From positions 1 to 43,878 of the forward strand of contig JACQQM010000114.1 in assembly GCA_016207025.1 (NCBI GenBank): a stretch of DNA of 43,878 bases. The letters run 5' to 3'. Of the stretch, positions 35,161 through 43,878 are shown piece after piece. Within the stretch, counting starts at the first letter, position 1. Every line of letters starts with the position of its first letter. Position numbers and translations under genes: made by a program. Source of the DNA: Nitrospirota bacterium (GTDB lineage: Bacteria; Nitrospirota; Nitrospiria; Nitrospirales; Nitrospiraceae). The notes below the pieces were generated by a model. That model was not told where the DNA came from. It saw only the letters and a list, made by a program, of their open reading frames with translations, and did not search any database.

Positions 35161-36171
35161 TCAAGAGGGAGATGATGAGGCCGGCTCGTCCGCCACACAG
35201 ACGCGGTTGCGACCGGCTGCCTTGGCCCGACACATCGCTTCATCAGCCTTGCGGACGAGGTCTCGTTTGGTCTGCGCGTGATCGGGATAGCCGGCGATGC
35301 CGATGCTGGCGGTGAGACGAACCTTCATGCCTGGTTCCTGCAAGAAGATTTTGGTCTTGATGGATTCGCTGAGCCGCTTGGCCACGATGTGGGCGTTGGC
35401 CACACTGGTCTCCCGGAGAAGGACCACGAACTCGTCGCCTCCGTAACGGGCCACCATGTCTTCAGGCCGTTCTCCAGACCCGCTCCGCAACGAGCCAGCC
35501 AGGGCCCCGGCCACCTGCTTCAAATATTCATCGCCGGCCTGATAGCCATACGTATCGTTGTAGGCCTTGAAATAATCCAGGTCGAGAAAGGCCAGCGACA
35601 GAGGCTTATTGTCGCGGACTGAAACCTTCCACTCCTGATCCAAGAACTCTTCAAACCGACGGCGGTTCGTGATCCCGGTCAAATCGAGCGAGGAGAGCCG
35701 GAGCAAGGTTTGATTCGACTCCTCGAGCTGTCGCTTCATCTCCAGCAGCTCATATTCCTGGGCCTTGCGACGGTCCATTTCGCGCCGCAGTTTCAGCACG
35801 GAGCGCACCCGCGCCAGCAGCTCCACTTTATTCACCGGTTTTTGGATATAGTCGATGGCGCCAGCGGCAAAGGAGAGCTGCAGCCATTCGGCTTCTTTCT
35901 TGGAGGTGACAATCACGATGGGGATATCCCGGAGGTGATCAGCCGCTTTAAGTTGCCGACACGCCTCCACGCCATCCATGTCGGGCATCAGGATGTCCAG
36001 TAAAATGAGATCAATCCCCGCCCCCCCTCTGGCCGGATCATCCTTCCCCAGCTGTTTGAAGGCATCGCGGGCTGATTCCGCCATCAGCAAGTCCTTGTAC
36101 CCCGCAGTTTCCAGGATGGATTTCAGCAGCATCCGTGTGTCGGGAGAATCATCAACGACCAGAATACTCAT
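35161..36171 (-). CDS. Response regulator diguanylate cyclase (receiver-GGDEF)
   Basis: A 336-residue protein that makes c-di-GMP in response to phosphorylation. The receiver ('[14 protein letters not shown]', Asp in '[11 protein letters not shown]', '[19 protein letters not shown]') is joined by a coiled linker to a GGDEF domain with '[12 protein letters not shown]' and an inhibitory I-site R-P-E-D five residues before GGDEF. It has the PleD/WspR-like output type. The ATG is 4 bases after the GGDEF-EAL stop, indicating translational coupling. Its receiver closely resembles those at 31108 and 31815. Confidence 0.9.
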   Translation of the reverse strand: MSILVVDDSPDTRMLLKSILETAGYKDLLMAESARDAFKQLGKDDPARGGAGIDLILLDILMPDMDGVEACRQLKAADHLRDIPIVIVTSKKEAEWLQLSFAAGAIDYIQKPVNKVELLARVRSVLKLRREMDRRKAQEYELLEMKRQLEESNQTLLRLSSLDLTGITNRRRFEEFLDQEWKVSVRDNKPLSLAFLDLDYFKAYNDTYGYQAGDEYLKQVAGALAGSLRSGSGERPEDMVARYGGDEFVVLLRETSVANAHIVAKRLSESIKTKIFLQEPGMKVRLTASIGIAGYPDHAQTKRDLVRKADEAMCRAKAAGRNRVCVADEPASSSPS

Positions 36172-36175
36172 GCCG

Positions 36176-38074
36176 TCACAGCGCGGTGAGGTTCGGCCCC
36201 TTCCGCAAGAGTTGAGAGATCTCGTCGGCAGGCGCCGGCCTGCTGTACACATAGCCCTGGATCGCGTAACACCCGTGCTCTTGGAGGAAGGCGAGCTGCG
36301 CCTTGGTTTCCACCCCCTCGGCGATCACTTTCAACTTGAGCGCATTCGCCAGCGCGATCATGGCTTTGGTAATGAGCGCCCCTTCGGAGCTCGTGGTGCT
36401 GTCCTGCACGAAGGACTGGTCAATCTTGAGCGTATCGAAGGGGAAGCGCTTGAGATAATTCAAGGACGAATAGCCGGTGCCAAAATCATCGATGCAGAGC
36501 TTGACGCCGAGCGCTCTCAATGCGTTCAGCGTCATGATTGTGGATTCGGCGTTTTGAATGATCATGCCTTCGGTGAGTTCGAGTTCCAGACAGAGGGAAT
36601 CCAGGCCGGTGTCTTGGAGAACCCGTTTGATCGTGTCCAACAGATTGGCAGGGTTTTTCAGCTGGCGGGCCGAGAGGTTGACCGAGACGGCCAGTTCCGG
36701 GTACCCATCTTCATGCCAGGCCTTGGCCTGGGCGCAGGCCGTCTTCAGCGCCCATTCGCCAATCGGAACAATCAGGCCGGTTTCTTCAGCAATGGGGATA
36801 AATTGCGTCGGAGAGACGAGGCCCAAATCATGGTGCTGCCATCGCACCAACGCTTCCATCCCAAAGATCTGGCCCGTCGAGATATGCACCTGCGGCTGGT
36901 AGTGCAACAGGAGTTCTTCCCGTTCCAACGCCTTGTGCAGACTGTTTTCCAGCAAGAGCCGCTTCAGGGCTCGCACGTTCATTTCCGATTTGAAGAATTG
37001 GTACGCGTTTTTGCCCTGCGCTTTGGCGTGGTTCATGGCGGCATCGGCGTTTTTCATCAGGCTGTCCACGTCGGTCGAATCGGTCGGGTACAGGGCAATG
37101 CCGACGCTGGCCGTGGCGACGACTTCGTGACTACCCAGTGTTAACGGGGGAGCCAAGGTGGCGTGCAGCTTCTGCGCAAGTCGCGCGGCTTGTTCCGACG
37201 AGGTGATATTTTCAAGCAGGATACCGAATTCATCTCCGCCAAAGCGGGCAATCGTGTCGCTCTTCCGGAAACAACTTGCCAGCCGTGCCGAGACCGCCGT
37301 CAACAACAGATCACCCATCGTATGCCCCAGCGTATCATTGATCCGCTTGAAGTCATCCAGATCGAGAATCAGCAGCGCGATCATCTGTTCGTTGCGAAGC
37401 GCCCGCGTCAACGCCTTTCCCAAAAGTTCGTTAAACAAGCGCCGGTTGGGCAGTCCCGTCAGAGGGTCATAATTCGCCAGGATATTTCGTTCGACGACGA
37501 GTTTGGATCTCTCCTGGCTGACTTTGCGCACCGTCTCGGTCGTAAACCCGTAGAAGGTCGCCATGATCAGCAGGAGGGGAATCCGGAGGAAGTGGCTCTC
37601 CGACGAGACGCTGGTTGACATCTCCTCCATGTACAGCACCCCGCCGTAGAGGCCGCAGACGATCAGCGACAGGATGAACATCTGCCTCAGCGTCCGGCAG
37701 GTGGACGCGATCACGATGATCAGGAAGTAGGTGAGGTACAGATCGGAACTGGCATTGCCGGACATGTAAATGATGGCGGTCGTGATCAACGTATCGCCCA
37801 GCGCCAGGACAACGGGGAACCAGCTTTTCCCCAACACGTTGGCAGGAAGGACCATCAGGCCGGCAATGATCAGCAGCAGCCCGAGAATAATCACTTCATT
37901 TGCCCCCGAGACGAGAGATTCTTCGCTGGAGCTGAACAGCAGTTGATAGCTGAGGACCACCGAGACGAGGGTTTGCTGCTGAATATAGTGGGAGCGGTTC
38001 GGAGCTTCAGGAACACCGGCGGTATCGGCCGTTTCCACGGGCATGGGAGTGGCGGTCACAGCAGTGTCAGCCAT
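36176..38074 (-). CDS. Membrane GGDEF-EAL c-di-GMP protein
   Basis: A 632-residue protein with both synthesis and breakdown domains for c-di-GMP. Residues about 30-195 form the same membrane domain as in the hybrid kinase. The GGDEF domain is intact ('DPLTGLPNRRLFNELL', 'IARFGGDEFGILL', I-site R-K-S-D), as is the EAL domain ('MEALVRWQHHDLG', 'VNLSARQL', 'LELTEGMI', 'IDDFGTGYSSLNYL', 'KIDQSFV', 'AEGVET'). Which activity dominates cannot be read. The ATG at 38074 has GGGAG 7 bases ahead. It is the first gene of the island. Confidence 0.9.
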   Translation of the reverse strand: MADTAVTATPMPVETADTAGVPEAPNRSHYIQQQTLVSVVLSYQLLFSSSEESLVSGANEVIILGLLLIIAGLMVLPANVLGKSWFPVVLALGDTLITTAIIYMSGNASSDLYLTYFLIIVIASTCRTLRQMFILSLIVCGLYGGVLYMEEMSTSVSSESHFLRIPLLLIMATFYGFTTETVRKVSQERSKLVVERNILANYDPLTGLPNRRLFNELLGKALTRALRNEQMIALLILDLDDFKRINDTLGHTMGDLLLTAVSARLASCFRKSDTIARFGGDEFGILLENITSSEQAARLAQKLHATLAPPLTLGSHEVVATASVGIALYPTDSTDVDSLMKNADAAMNHAKAQGKNAYQFFKSEMNVRALKRLLLENSLHKALEREELLLHYQPQVHISTGQIFGMEALVRWQHHDLGLVSPTQFIPIAEETGLIVPIGEWALKTACAQAKAWHEDGYPELAVSVNLSARQLKNPANLLDTIKRVLQDTGLDSLCLELELTEGMIIQNAESTIMTLNALRALGVKLCIDDFGTGYSSLNYLKRFPFDTLKIDQSFVQDSTTSSEGALITKAMIALANALKLKVIAEGVETKAQLAFLQEHGCYAIQGYVYSRPAPADEISQLLRKGPNLTAL

Positions 38075-38172
38075 CAACGACTCCCTACGACGGCGCAGAT
38101 ATCAGCGGTCATCTTATCGAACGTTTTGGCGCAAACTGCGCTTGGAGACACACCCCTACTCAAGCTGGGACG

Positions 38173-38178
38173 ATTGTA
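38173..38178 (-). promoter_or_regulatory. Candidate extended -10 promoter of the signalling island
   Basis: On the minus strand TACAAT at 38178-38173 is preceded by TG one base upstream (TGTACAAT), an extended -10. The -35 region is weak (TTCCGT). The leader to 38074 would be about 90 bases. Confidence 0.4.
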
Positions 38179-38318
38179 CACCTATCCATTGAAGTACGGA
38201 AGCCTTCACCACAATACCGTGTGTGCGGATTTCCTGAGATCAGGGGTGCGATAGTAACAGCTAGAGCGGATTTGGTCAAACGACGGGCCTCTTCTCCGAA
38301 CCGGGAACGATGACCGCT

Positions 38319-39227
38319 CTACCGTCTCGAATGCCGAGCGGATTGCCGGTTGACCAGCCAAACACCAGCCAGGATCAGAGTGATTCCGACCAGTTCCTTG
38401 GCTCCGATCTGTTCCCCCAGGATGAGGGCCGAGAGGATCAGAGCCGAGACCGGAATGAGGTTGACAAAGACACCGGCCCGCGAGGGTCCGATTCCCTGCA
38501 CACCATAGAGCCACGCCTGCTGTCCCAGCGCGGTGGCAAACACGATCAAGTAGGCCAGAGCCATCCAGCCGGATGCTGGCACAGAGTCGATACCCGCAAG
38601 GATAAGCTTCTGGTCGGCCCACAGCAGCGGGATCTGGAGGAGGATCGAGAGCAGCAGCGTGGTCCAGTTCACCGTGAGAGGGGAAAACCGTTCCATCGTC
38701 TGACGCCCCCCGATGGTGTAGAGAGCCCAACTCACCAGCCCCAGCACCACCAGAATGCCGCCCAGCCAGGGACTTGCCCCCACCGCGTTTTCGGCATCCA
38801 CGCCGGCGACGAGAATGACCCCTATGAAGGAGATGGTACAGCCCGCCCACACCACGCGAAACGGTATATCCTGGATGAGCAGGGACGAGAGGAAGGCCGT
38901 AATCGCCGGACTCGCTCCAATAATCACCCCGGCCGCGGCCGCACCGATATACCGGAGCCCAAAGAGCGTGAGCAGGTGGTTGCCCAGGACACCCAGGCCT
39001 AACGCGGCCAGGATCACCACATCCTTCGCCGAGAATTTGACCGCCCCTCCTTCGCGCCACCACCAGAGAGGAATTAGGAGGAGCAACGCGCCCGTTCCGC
39101 GGAGGACCGAGACCTCCACCGCCGAGAACGAGCCGAGCGCATACTTCTGCCCGACGATCGACCCGCCCCAGACAATTGCGGCCGTGACGAGCGCGCCGTA
39201 CGCCGAGAGTTCAGAAGCGTTGCTCAT
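38319..39227 (-). CDS. EamA/DMT-family transporter
   Basis: A 302-residue inner-membrane protein with ten hydrophobic helices arranged as two EamA repeats; the first ends around 'GVIIGASPAITAFLSSLL' and 'FIGVILVAG', the second around 'AGVFVNLIPVSALILSALIL' and 'VGITLILAGVWLVNRQ'. Family members export amino acids, nucleotides or other metabolites; the substrate is unknown. Single gene, with no clear partner. Confidence 0.88.
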   Translation of the reverse strand: MSNASELSAYGALVTAAIVWGGSIVGQKYALGSFSAVEVSVLRGTGALLLLIPLWWWREGGAVKFSAKDVVILAALGLGVLGNHLLTLFGLRYIGAAAAGVIIGASPAITAFLSSLLIQDIPFRVVWAGCTISFIGVILVAGVDAENAVGASPWLGGILVVLGLVSWALYTIGGRQTMERFSPLTVNWTTLLLSILLQIPLLWADQKLILAGIDSVPASGWMALAYLIVFATALGQQAWLYGVQGIGPSRAGVFVNLIPVSALILSALILGEQIGAKELVGITLILAGVWLVNRQSARHSRR

Positions 39228-39258
39228 GCAGGGCGTATAGCAGCCGTCTCTCCTTGCG

Positions 39259-39921
39259 TCAAGATTTTCTGCTGCGGGTGCTGTTCGGTCTCACCACGAG
39301 GATGCCGTCCCGGATCGTCACCAGCACGGCGGTGACCCGGGGATCTGACGCTACCGTCCGGTTCAGTTCCTGAATGACCGCGGTCGATCTGTCCGGCGGC
39401 GGCTGGAGGAGCACGTCCCCGGACCAGAGCACATTGTCAATCAGGATCACGCCGCCCGCGGCCACCAATTCCAGGGCACGCCGGTAATAGTGGAGGTAAT
39501 TCGCTTTGTCTGCATCGATGAAGATCAGATCAAACGGACCGGTGAGGTCTCGCAGCGTGTCCAACGCCGGCCCCATGTTGATCTCAATCTTGTATCCGTG
39601 CAGGCTCGTCGCAAAATACTTCCGGGCCACCGCCGCCGAGGCGGGATCGATTTCGCAGGTGAGCACGCGGCCATCGTCCGGCAAGGCTTCCGCCAGACAC
39701 AGCGCGCTGTAGCCGGTGAACGTGCCGATCTCCAGCGCTCGCCTGGCCCCCACAAGCTGGGCCATCATTTTGAGAAAGGCGCCTTCAAGCGGGCCTACCA
39801 GCATGTGCGGAATCTCCATCGTGCGATAGGTCTCCTCACGGAGCGCCCGGCAGACCTCCGACTCAGCCGCCGAGTGAGCTTCGGCATAGGCTTCAATTTC
39901 GGGCAAGACCAAACTCTTCAT
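39259..39921 (-). CDS. SAM-dependent O-methyltransferase
   Basis: A 220-residue class I methyltransferase of the catechol/caffeoyl-CoA type (Methyltransf_3, COG4122). The SAM-binding motif is 'ALEIGTFTGYSALCLAEAL', followed by 'VLTCEIDPASAAVARKYF' and 'FDLIFIDADKANYLHYY', which carries the metal-binding Asp residues, and 'GGVILIDNVLWSG'. GGAGG lies 7 bases before the ATG. The substrate is unknown. Confidence 0.88.
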   Translation of the reverse strand: MKSLVLPEIEAYAEAHSAAESEVCRALREETYRTMEIPHMLVGPLEGAFLKMMAQLVGARRALEIGTFTGYSALCLAEALPDDGRVLTCEIDPASAAVARKYFATSLHGYKIEINMGPALDTLRDLTGPFDLIFIDADKANYLHYYRRALELVAAGGVILIDNVLWSGDVLLQPPPDRSTAVIQELNRTVASDPRVTAVLVTIRDGILVVRPNSTRSRKS

Positions 39922-40040
39922 GACGGTGCCTCCAGATTTTCAACGCGCCTGCACGTTGCAAGCAGCGGCCCGGTCATCATACTATCTGCTGAGCGCGCGC
40001 TGCACATGCGCGCACGAGGATCGGAGAAGGAGACCGAACG

Positions 40041-41585
40041 ATGAAGACACTTGCCACGCTGGCCCCCCTCACCGCCCGCCTCCTGGAGATCCAGCACCTG
40101 GCCAGCGCCGCCGCTCTTCTCTCGTGGGATCAGGAAACCTATATGCCCCCCGGAGGCGGCGCCGCGCGGGCGGAGCAACTGGCCACGTTACAGGGCCTGG
40201 CTCACGACAAGCTCGTCTCCCCCGATATTGAACGGCTGCTTGCCCGATGGATCGATTTTCAATCCGGCCAGCCGGTGGACACGCCGGATGACCCGTGGGA
40301 CGAACCATCCCGCGCGCTCTTGCGCGAAGTCTGGCGTGACTTCAGCCGAGCCAAGAAGCTGCCGTCGGATTTTGTGAAGCGGCTCGGGCGTGAATGCTCC
40401 CTGGCCCAACAGGTTTGGACGGAGGCCAGGAAAAAGAACGACTTCAGGATGTTCGCGCCTCATCTCCAGACGATCGTCTCGCTGAAGCAAGAAGAGGCGC
40501 AGTACCGGGGCTACAAGGAGTCGCCGTACGACGCGCTACTGGACACCTATGAGCCCGGTATGGCGGTGTCCCAACTCACACCGCTCTTCGCCACGTTGAG
40601 AGCCAGGCTGGTGCCCTTACTGGAGCGGGTGGTCAACGCCTCGGTGAAGGTCGACGACCAGGTGCTCTTCCGTTCCTACGACACCTCGCGGCAGCTCGAG
40701 TTCGGACGGATGGTCCTGACCGCTATGGGCTATGACTTCAACCGCGGGCGCCTGGACCTCTCGGCCCATCCCTTCACCACGTCTTTTCATCCGACCGACG
40801 TGCGCGTGACCACACGGGTGTACAGGCAAGAGCTGCCGGCGTGCCTCTTCGGTTGCATCCACGAGGGCGGGCACGGGCTCTATGATCAGGGGCTGGATCC
40901 GGAACGCTACGGGACCCCTCTGGGCGACTCCCTCTCGCTGGGGCTCCATGAAAGCCAATCACGCCTCTGGGAAAACTGCGTCGGGCGATCGCGGCCGTTC
41001 TGGCGCCATTTTTATCCCCGTTTGCAGCAGCTCTTTCCGGATCAGCTCGCGGGGGTCGAGATGGAGAGTTTTTACGCAGCGGTCAACCGGGTGAACCCAT
41101 CCCTGATCCGGGTGGAGGCGGACGAGCTGACCTACAACCTCCACATCATGCTGCGCTTCGAGATCGAACAGGATCTCATCAGAGGCCGGCTGTCCGTGGA
41201 AGACCTGCCGGGGGTCTGGCGCGACAAGATGAAGAGCTTCCTTGGTATCGTTCCGGAGCAGGACGCCGACGGCGTCCTCCAGGACGTGCACTGGTCACTG
41301 GGCGCCATCGGGTATTTCCCCACCTACACGCTCGGCAACCTCTATGCCGTCCAGTTCTATGATCAGGCCCGCCGGGAGATCCCGCACCTGAGCAGCGAGC
41401 TCGAGGCCGGTCGCCTCGTCGTGCTCAAAGAGTGGCTGAATCAGAAGATCCACCGCTGGGGGCGCACATATTCCGCCGACCAACTTGTGCGGCGCGCGAC
41501 CGGTCAGCCCCTCAGCCCGGAGCCTTTTCTCGCTTATCTCGAAGGGAAATTTGGCGAGCTGTACGGATTCTCGGGTTTCTCTTGA
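40041..41585 (+). CDS. M32-family metallocarboxypeptidase
   Basis: A 514-residue cytosolic zinc carboxypeptidase (Taq type). The zinc motif H274-E275-x-x-H278 ('IHEGGHGLYDQG') and the third ligand E304 ('LGLHESQSRLWEN') are present, as is the family's 'GVWRDKMKSFLGI' and 'DVHWSLGAIGYFPTYTLGN'. Full length for the family. It removes C-terminal residues from peptides. AAGGAG precedes the ATG. No operon partner is seen. Confidence 0.93.
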   Translation: MKTLATLAPLTARLLEIQHLASAAALLSWDQETYMPPGGGAARAEQLATLQGLAHDKLVSPDIERLLARWIDFQSGQPVDTPDDPWDEPSRALLREVWRDFSRAKKLPSDFVKRLGRECSLAQQVWTEARKKNDFRMFAPHLQTIVSLKQEEAQYRGYKESPYDALLDTYEPGMAVSQLTPLFATLRARLVPLLERVVNASVKVDDQVLFRSYDTSRQLEFGRMVLTAMGYDFNRGRLDLSAHPFTTSFHPTDVRVTTRVYRQELPACLFGCIHEGGHGLYDQGLDPERYGTPLGDSLSLGLHESQSRLWENCVGRSRPFWRHFYPRLQQLFPDQLAGVEMESFYAAVNRVNPSLIRVEADELTYNLHIMLRFEIEQDLIRGRLSVEDLPGVWRDKMKSFLGIVPEQDADGVLQDVHWSLGAIGYFPTYTLGNLYAVQFYDQARREIPHLSSELEAGRLVVLKEWLNQKIHRWGRTYSADQLVRRATGQPLSPEPFLAYLEGKFGELYGFSGFS

Positions 41586-41598
41586 TCCGACGGTACGA

Positions 41599-42159
41599 TC
41601 AATATCCGAGCGCAGCGTTGAGCCGCGCCAGCATCGGAGGGGAAATCGAAAACTCGGCTTCCGTTTCGATCCGGGATGGAACCAACAGGGTCGAGTGAAA
41701 GGAAATGGTTCCGATGGACAATTTCTGTTCCGGCTGGTCGGGCGAACTGATCTCAACCGCTTCCACTGACTTCATGAGCGTCCCGCCGTCCTGCGGCGCG
41801 TAGGTGGCGACTACTGCCTGCAGAATTTCGATCACTCGCTCATTTCCGTCATGCCCCGCCACCGCCCCCTCCAGAACCTTCAGGACCGGCTGCGCCTTGT
41901 CGGTCAAACTGAAATTCTGGACGCGCTCCTTGCGCCGAAGCGACAGGAGATCGTTGTCGAGATCCTTGCTGAAGGCGCCATAGGCGTAGCGGAAAAATTC
42001 GAAATGGAAGCCCTTCAGCCGCTTGCCGAACATCTGCAGTTCGCAGAGAAATGCAAGCTGTTGCAGCTTGACATCCCCGTCGATCCCGAATGGTTCGGCC
42101 TGGTGAAGCAAGTACACCAGCAAGGCCCGGTCGATCGTGATCTGATGCGGTTTCCGCAC
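41599..42159 (-). CDS. Panacea/SocA-like (DUF4065-type) hypothetical protein
   Basis: A protein of about 186 residues. The N-terminal part 'ALLVYLLHQAEPFGI...VKLQQLAFLCELQMF' and 'FEFFRYAYGAFSKDLDNDLLSL' resembles the Panacea/DUF4065 pattern (K-L-Q-L-hydrophobic repeat and later Y-G-P/A-hydrophobic). That family includes SocA-type antitoxins and proteolytic adaptors; the likeness is judged by eye. The C-terminal half is unassigned. The GTG at 42159, 10 bases after the aldehyde dehydrogenase stop with GAGG ahead, is preferred over an ATG at 42207 that overlaps the upstream gene. Probably co-transcribed with it. Confidence 0.55.
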   Translation of the reverse strand: MRKPHQITIDRALLVYLLHQAEPFGIDGDVKLQQLAFLCELQMFGKRLKGFHFEFFRYAYGAFSKDLDNDLLSLRRKERVQNFSLTDKAQPVLKVLEGAVAGHDGNERVIEILQAVVATYAPQDGGTLMKSVEAVEISSPDQPEQKLSIGTISFHSTLLVPSRIETEAEFSISPPMLARLNAALGY

Positions 42160-42169
42160 ACAGCCTCTT

Positions 42170-43672
42170 CTACGTGATCTTCGCGCTGAGCCCCTGGGCC
42201 ATGACAATCGTGGGGTCCAGGTTGTAGGTCACCGCCTTGGGATGCGTGAGCACCGGGATCAGCCCCGCGGCCGAAGGGATCAGGTTACCGGACTGCTTCA
42301 CGCCCCCGAATGGCAGCCGCACACCGGCCCCGATGCAGGGCAGGTTCCAGTAAAAAATCCCGCACCGCATGTGCTCTTCGGCATACTTGGCTTTTCGGTA
42401 ATCCTCGGTGATGATGGAGCCGGACAGGCCGTATTTCGTGTCGTTGTAGACCGCGACCGCCTCCTCGACGCCGCGAACCGGCACGATGGCCACGTGTGGA
42501 CTGAAGGCTTCTTCGGTCAAGCAGACACTGTTGCTCCGCCAGGCGCCGGTATACACGAATGGCTTCAACCAATAGCCGTCCGGGGTCGGCGGCGATTCCG
42601 TATTCCGATCCAGGAGAATCTCGAACCCTTCCTTCCGGGCGGCCTCGTTGAAATGCAGTCCTTTCTCCACACCTTGCTGATTGATCATGGAACCGTAAAA
42701 CACCTGTTCGTCCAGCGGCTCGCCGACCGTCACCCGATTGGCGGCGGCCACAAACTGATCCGTGAACCGATCCGCGACCCGGCTGTCCACGAGCAGACGG
42801 CCGGCCGTCACACAGCGCTGGCCGGCGGTTTTAAACGCGGAGAGAAGACTGGCCGTGACCGCCATCTCCAGATTGGCGTCCTCCATCACCAGCACGGCGT
42901 TCTTCCCGCCGGTCTCGATCGTGCAGACTTTATCCGCGTGTTTGGCCACTTCCTGTTTGATCCCGAGGCCCACCGCATAGCTGCCGGTAAACAGCACCAC
43001 ATGAGTTCGTGGGTGGGAGACCAGCGGCGCGCCGACCGTCTCGCCGAAGCCCTGGATGACCTGAAAGACCCCTGCGGGGACCCCGGCCTGTTCGAAATAC
43101 CCCGCAATCTTGGCTCCGCACATCGGCGTGTACTCGCTGGGCTTCAGGATGACGCAGTTCCCCAGGACCAGTGACAGGCCGGTGAGCCAAAACGGGAGCG
43201 CCACCGGAAAGTTCCAGGGGGTGATGGCAACGACCACGCCGCGCGGCTCCAGGATTTCATAACAGCGCTTGGTCGGCACCTCGTCGCCGACGACCCGTCC
43301 GTACTGGCCCAGATGCCCGAATGAAAACGCGTATTGCGCGGTATGGATGGCTTCCACCACATCGGCCCGGGCTTCGTTGAGCTGTTTCCCGGCTTCTCGA
43401 GCGATGATGCGCGCCAGCGGCTCCGTATCATCTTCCATCAAGCGCGCCACGCGCAGCAAATACTCGGCTCGCTTCACCAATCCAAGGGCATGCCACCCTG
43501 CGAATGCCCGGTTCGCCGACGTCACCGCCTCTTCAATGTCGTCGGCCCCGGACTGCGGAAAGAGTCCAATGAGTTCGCCGGGGTGGGCTGGATTACGACT
43601 CTCGAACCAATCCTTTCCCTGCGACGGTCGCCAGGCCCCATTGATAAAATTGTGAATCTGCGGAGCGCCCAT
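42170..43672 (-). CDS. Aldehyde dehydrogenase (semialdehyde type)
   Basis: A 500-residue NAD(P)-dependent enzyme oxidising an aldehyde to the acid. The oxyanion Asn is N154 ('ITPWNFPVALPFW'), the general base E253 ('IETGGKNAVLV') and the nucleophile C287 ('AGQRCVTAGRLLV'). The C-terminal 'PFGGVKQSGN' is conserved. The sequence type is near glutamate/succinylglutamate semialdehyde or methylglyoxal-type dehydrogenases; the exact substrate cannot be set. The ATG at 43672 has AAGGAGG 6 bases ahead. The following Panacea-like gene begins 10 bases after its stop. Confidence 0.9.
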   Translation of the reverse strand: MGAPQIHNFINGAWRPSQGKDWFESRNPAHPGELIGLFPQSGADDIEEAVTSANRAFAGWHALGLVKRAEYLLRVARLMEDDTEPLARIIAREAGKQLNEARADVVEAIHTAQYAFSFGHLGQYGRVVGDEVPTKRCYEILEPRGVVVAITPWNFPVALPFWLTGLSLVLGNCVILKPSEYTPMCGAKIAGYFEQAGVPAGVFQVIQGFGETVGAPLVSHPRTHVVLFTGSYAVGLGIKQEVAKHADKVCTIETGGKNAVLVMEDANLEMAVTASLLSAFKTAGQRCVTAGRLLVDSRVADRFTDQFVAAANRVTVGEPLDEQVFYGSMINQQGVEKGLHFNEAARKEGFEILLDRNTESPPTPDGYWLKPFVYTGAWRSNSVCLTEEAFSPHVAIVPVRGVEEAVAVYNDTKYGLSGSIITEDYRKAKYAEEHMRCGIFYWNLPCIGAGVRLPFGGVKQSGNLIPSAAGLIPVLTHPKAVTYNLDPTIVMAQGLSAKIT

Positions 43673-43675
43673 CAC

Positions 43676-43878
43676 AAACCTCCTTGCACGGGCTCCTTGT
43701 CAACCGTGCGAACGGTCGCAAGCCATCTGAAAATAATAAAACAGTGGCTCTTCCGGCTCTTGTGTGGGTTGAGCCGCCTTCGGCTGACGAAGGGCGGGCC
43801 GCTTCGGGCTTCGCCCTGATGCGTGAGCGTCCAGCAGCTCTTCTCCACGGTCCGGTTGGCCGCCGCGCCTCTGAGGCT
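43676..43878. other. End-of-window non-coding stretch
   Basis: Contains the ribosome-binding site of the aldehyde dehydrogenase and several small G+C-rich stems (for example AGCCG/CGGCT near 43770-43785 and a GGGC/GCCC stem near 43805-43820). No gene is supported; a neighbour may begin or end beyond the window. Confidence 0.5.

Noticed and set aside
38206-39063. Long open frame on the minus strand overlapping the DMT transporter
   Set aside because: Its translation is rich in Gly, Arg and His without any family pattern; the overlapping frame (38319-39227) codes a clear ten-helix EamA protein.

Overview
The window looks like a piece of a GC-rich (about 60% G+C) Gram-negative chromosome. The set of genes (ileS-lspA, thiC followed by a His-type Thi4, a stand-alone mraZ, several MacB/FtsX exporters, lipoproteins, a phosphorelay with many c-di-GMP genes) resembles Nitrospira-like bacteria (Nitrospirota). 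That placement is from general protein character only; no rRNA or tRNA gene is visible to fix it.

Layout. 1-4.8 kb: an FtsX-type permease and a LolD/MacB-type ATPase, separated by a DHOD gene and an opposite-strand LuxR-type HTH gene. 5.0-7.6 kb: comF-like, fmdB-like, then a promoter-driven set of excisionase-type HTH, mraZ and a RusA-like resolvase. 7.65-10.3 kb: an integron-type cassette array without a visible integrase (a CALIN), read on the minus strand: higB-higA, an AT-rich two-gene cassette (92-aa orphan plus a HEPN-like protein), and a TIR-SCP2 fusion, each followed by an attC-like site. 10.8-14.2 kb: a MacAB-like tripartite export operon. 14.35-21 kb: coiled-coil lipoprotein, uppP, and nadA-ileS-lspA on the minus strand. 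21.1-26.7 kb: TPP-riboswitch-controlled thiC-thi4, then a TPR protein, a degenerate receiver and ygfZ. 26.7-31 kb: lipoprotein hydrolase, PhoD-type phosphatase and small unknowns. 31.1-38.1 kb: a six-gene signalling island on the minus strand (GGDEF-EAL, receiver-GGDEF, hybrid kinase, HPt, two receiver-zinc-ribbon proteins). 38.3-43.7 kb: DMT transporter, O-methyltransferase, M32 carboxypeptidase, Panacea-like protein and an aldehyde dehydrogenase.

How genes work together. The signalling island holds every part of a His-Asp-His-Asp relay plus enzymes to make and break c-di-GMP, and two of its proteins share one membrane sensor domain. The cassette array carries defence-like cargo (TIR, HEPN-like, HigBA). 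thiC and thi4 supply the pyrimidine and thiazole halves of thiamine under one riboswitch.

The most unusual non-coding signal is a set of nine intergenic hairpins. The arms of each are built from short, near-tandem 'words' that differ from locus to locus but match between the two arms. They lie tight against stop and start codons, and in one case supply the N-terminal codons of a gene. A second class of palindrome is inserted in frame inside thiC and ygfZ.
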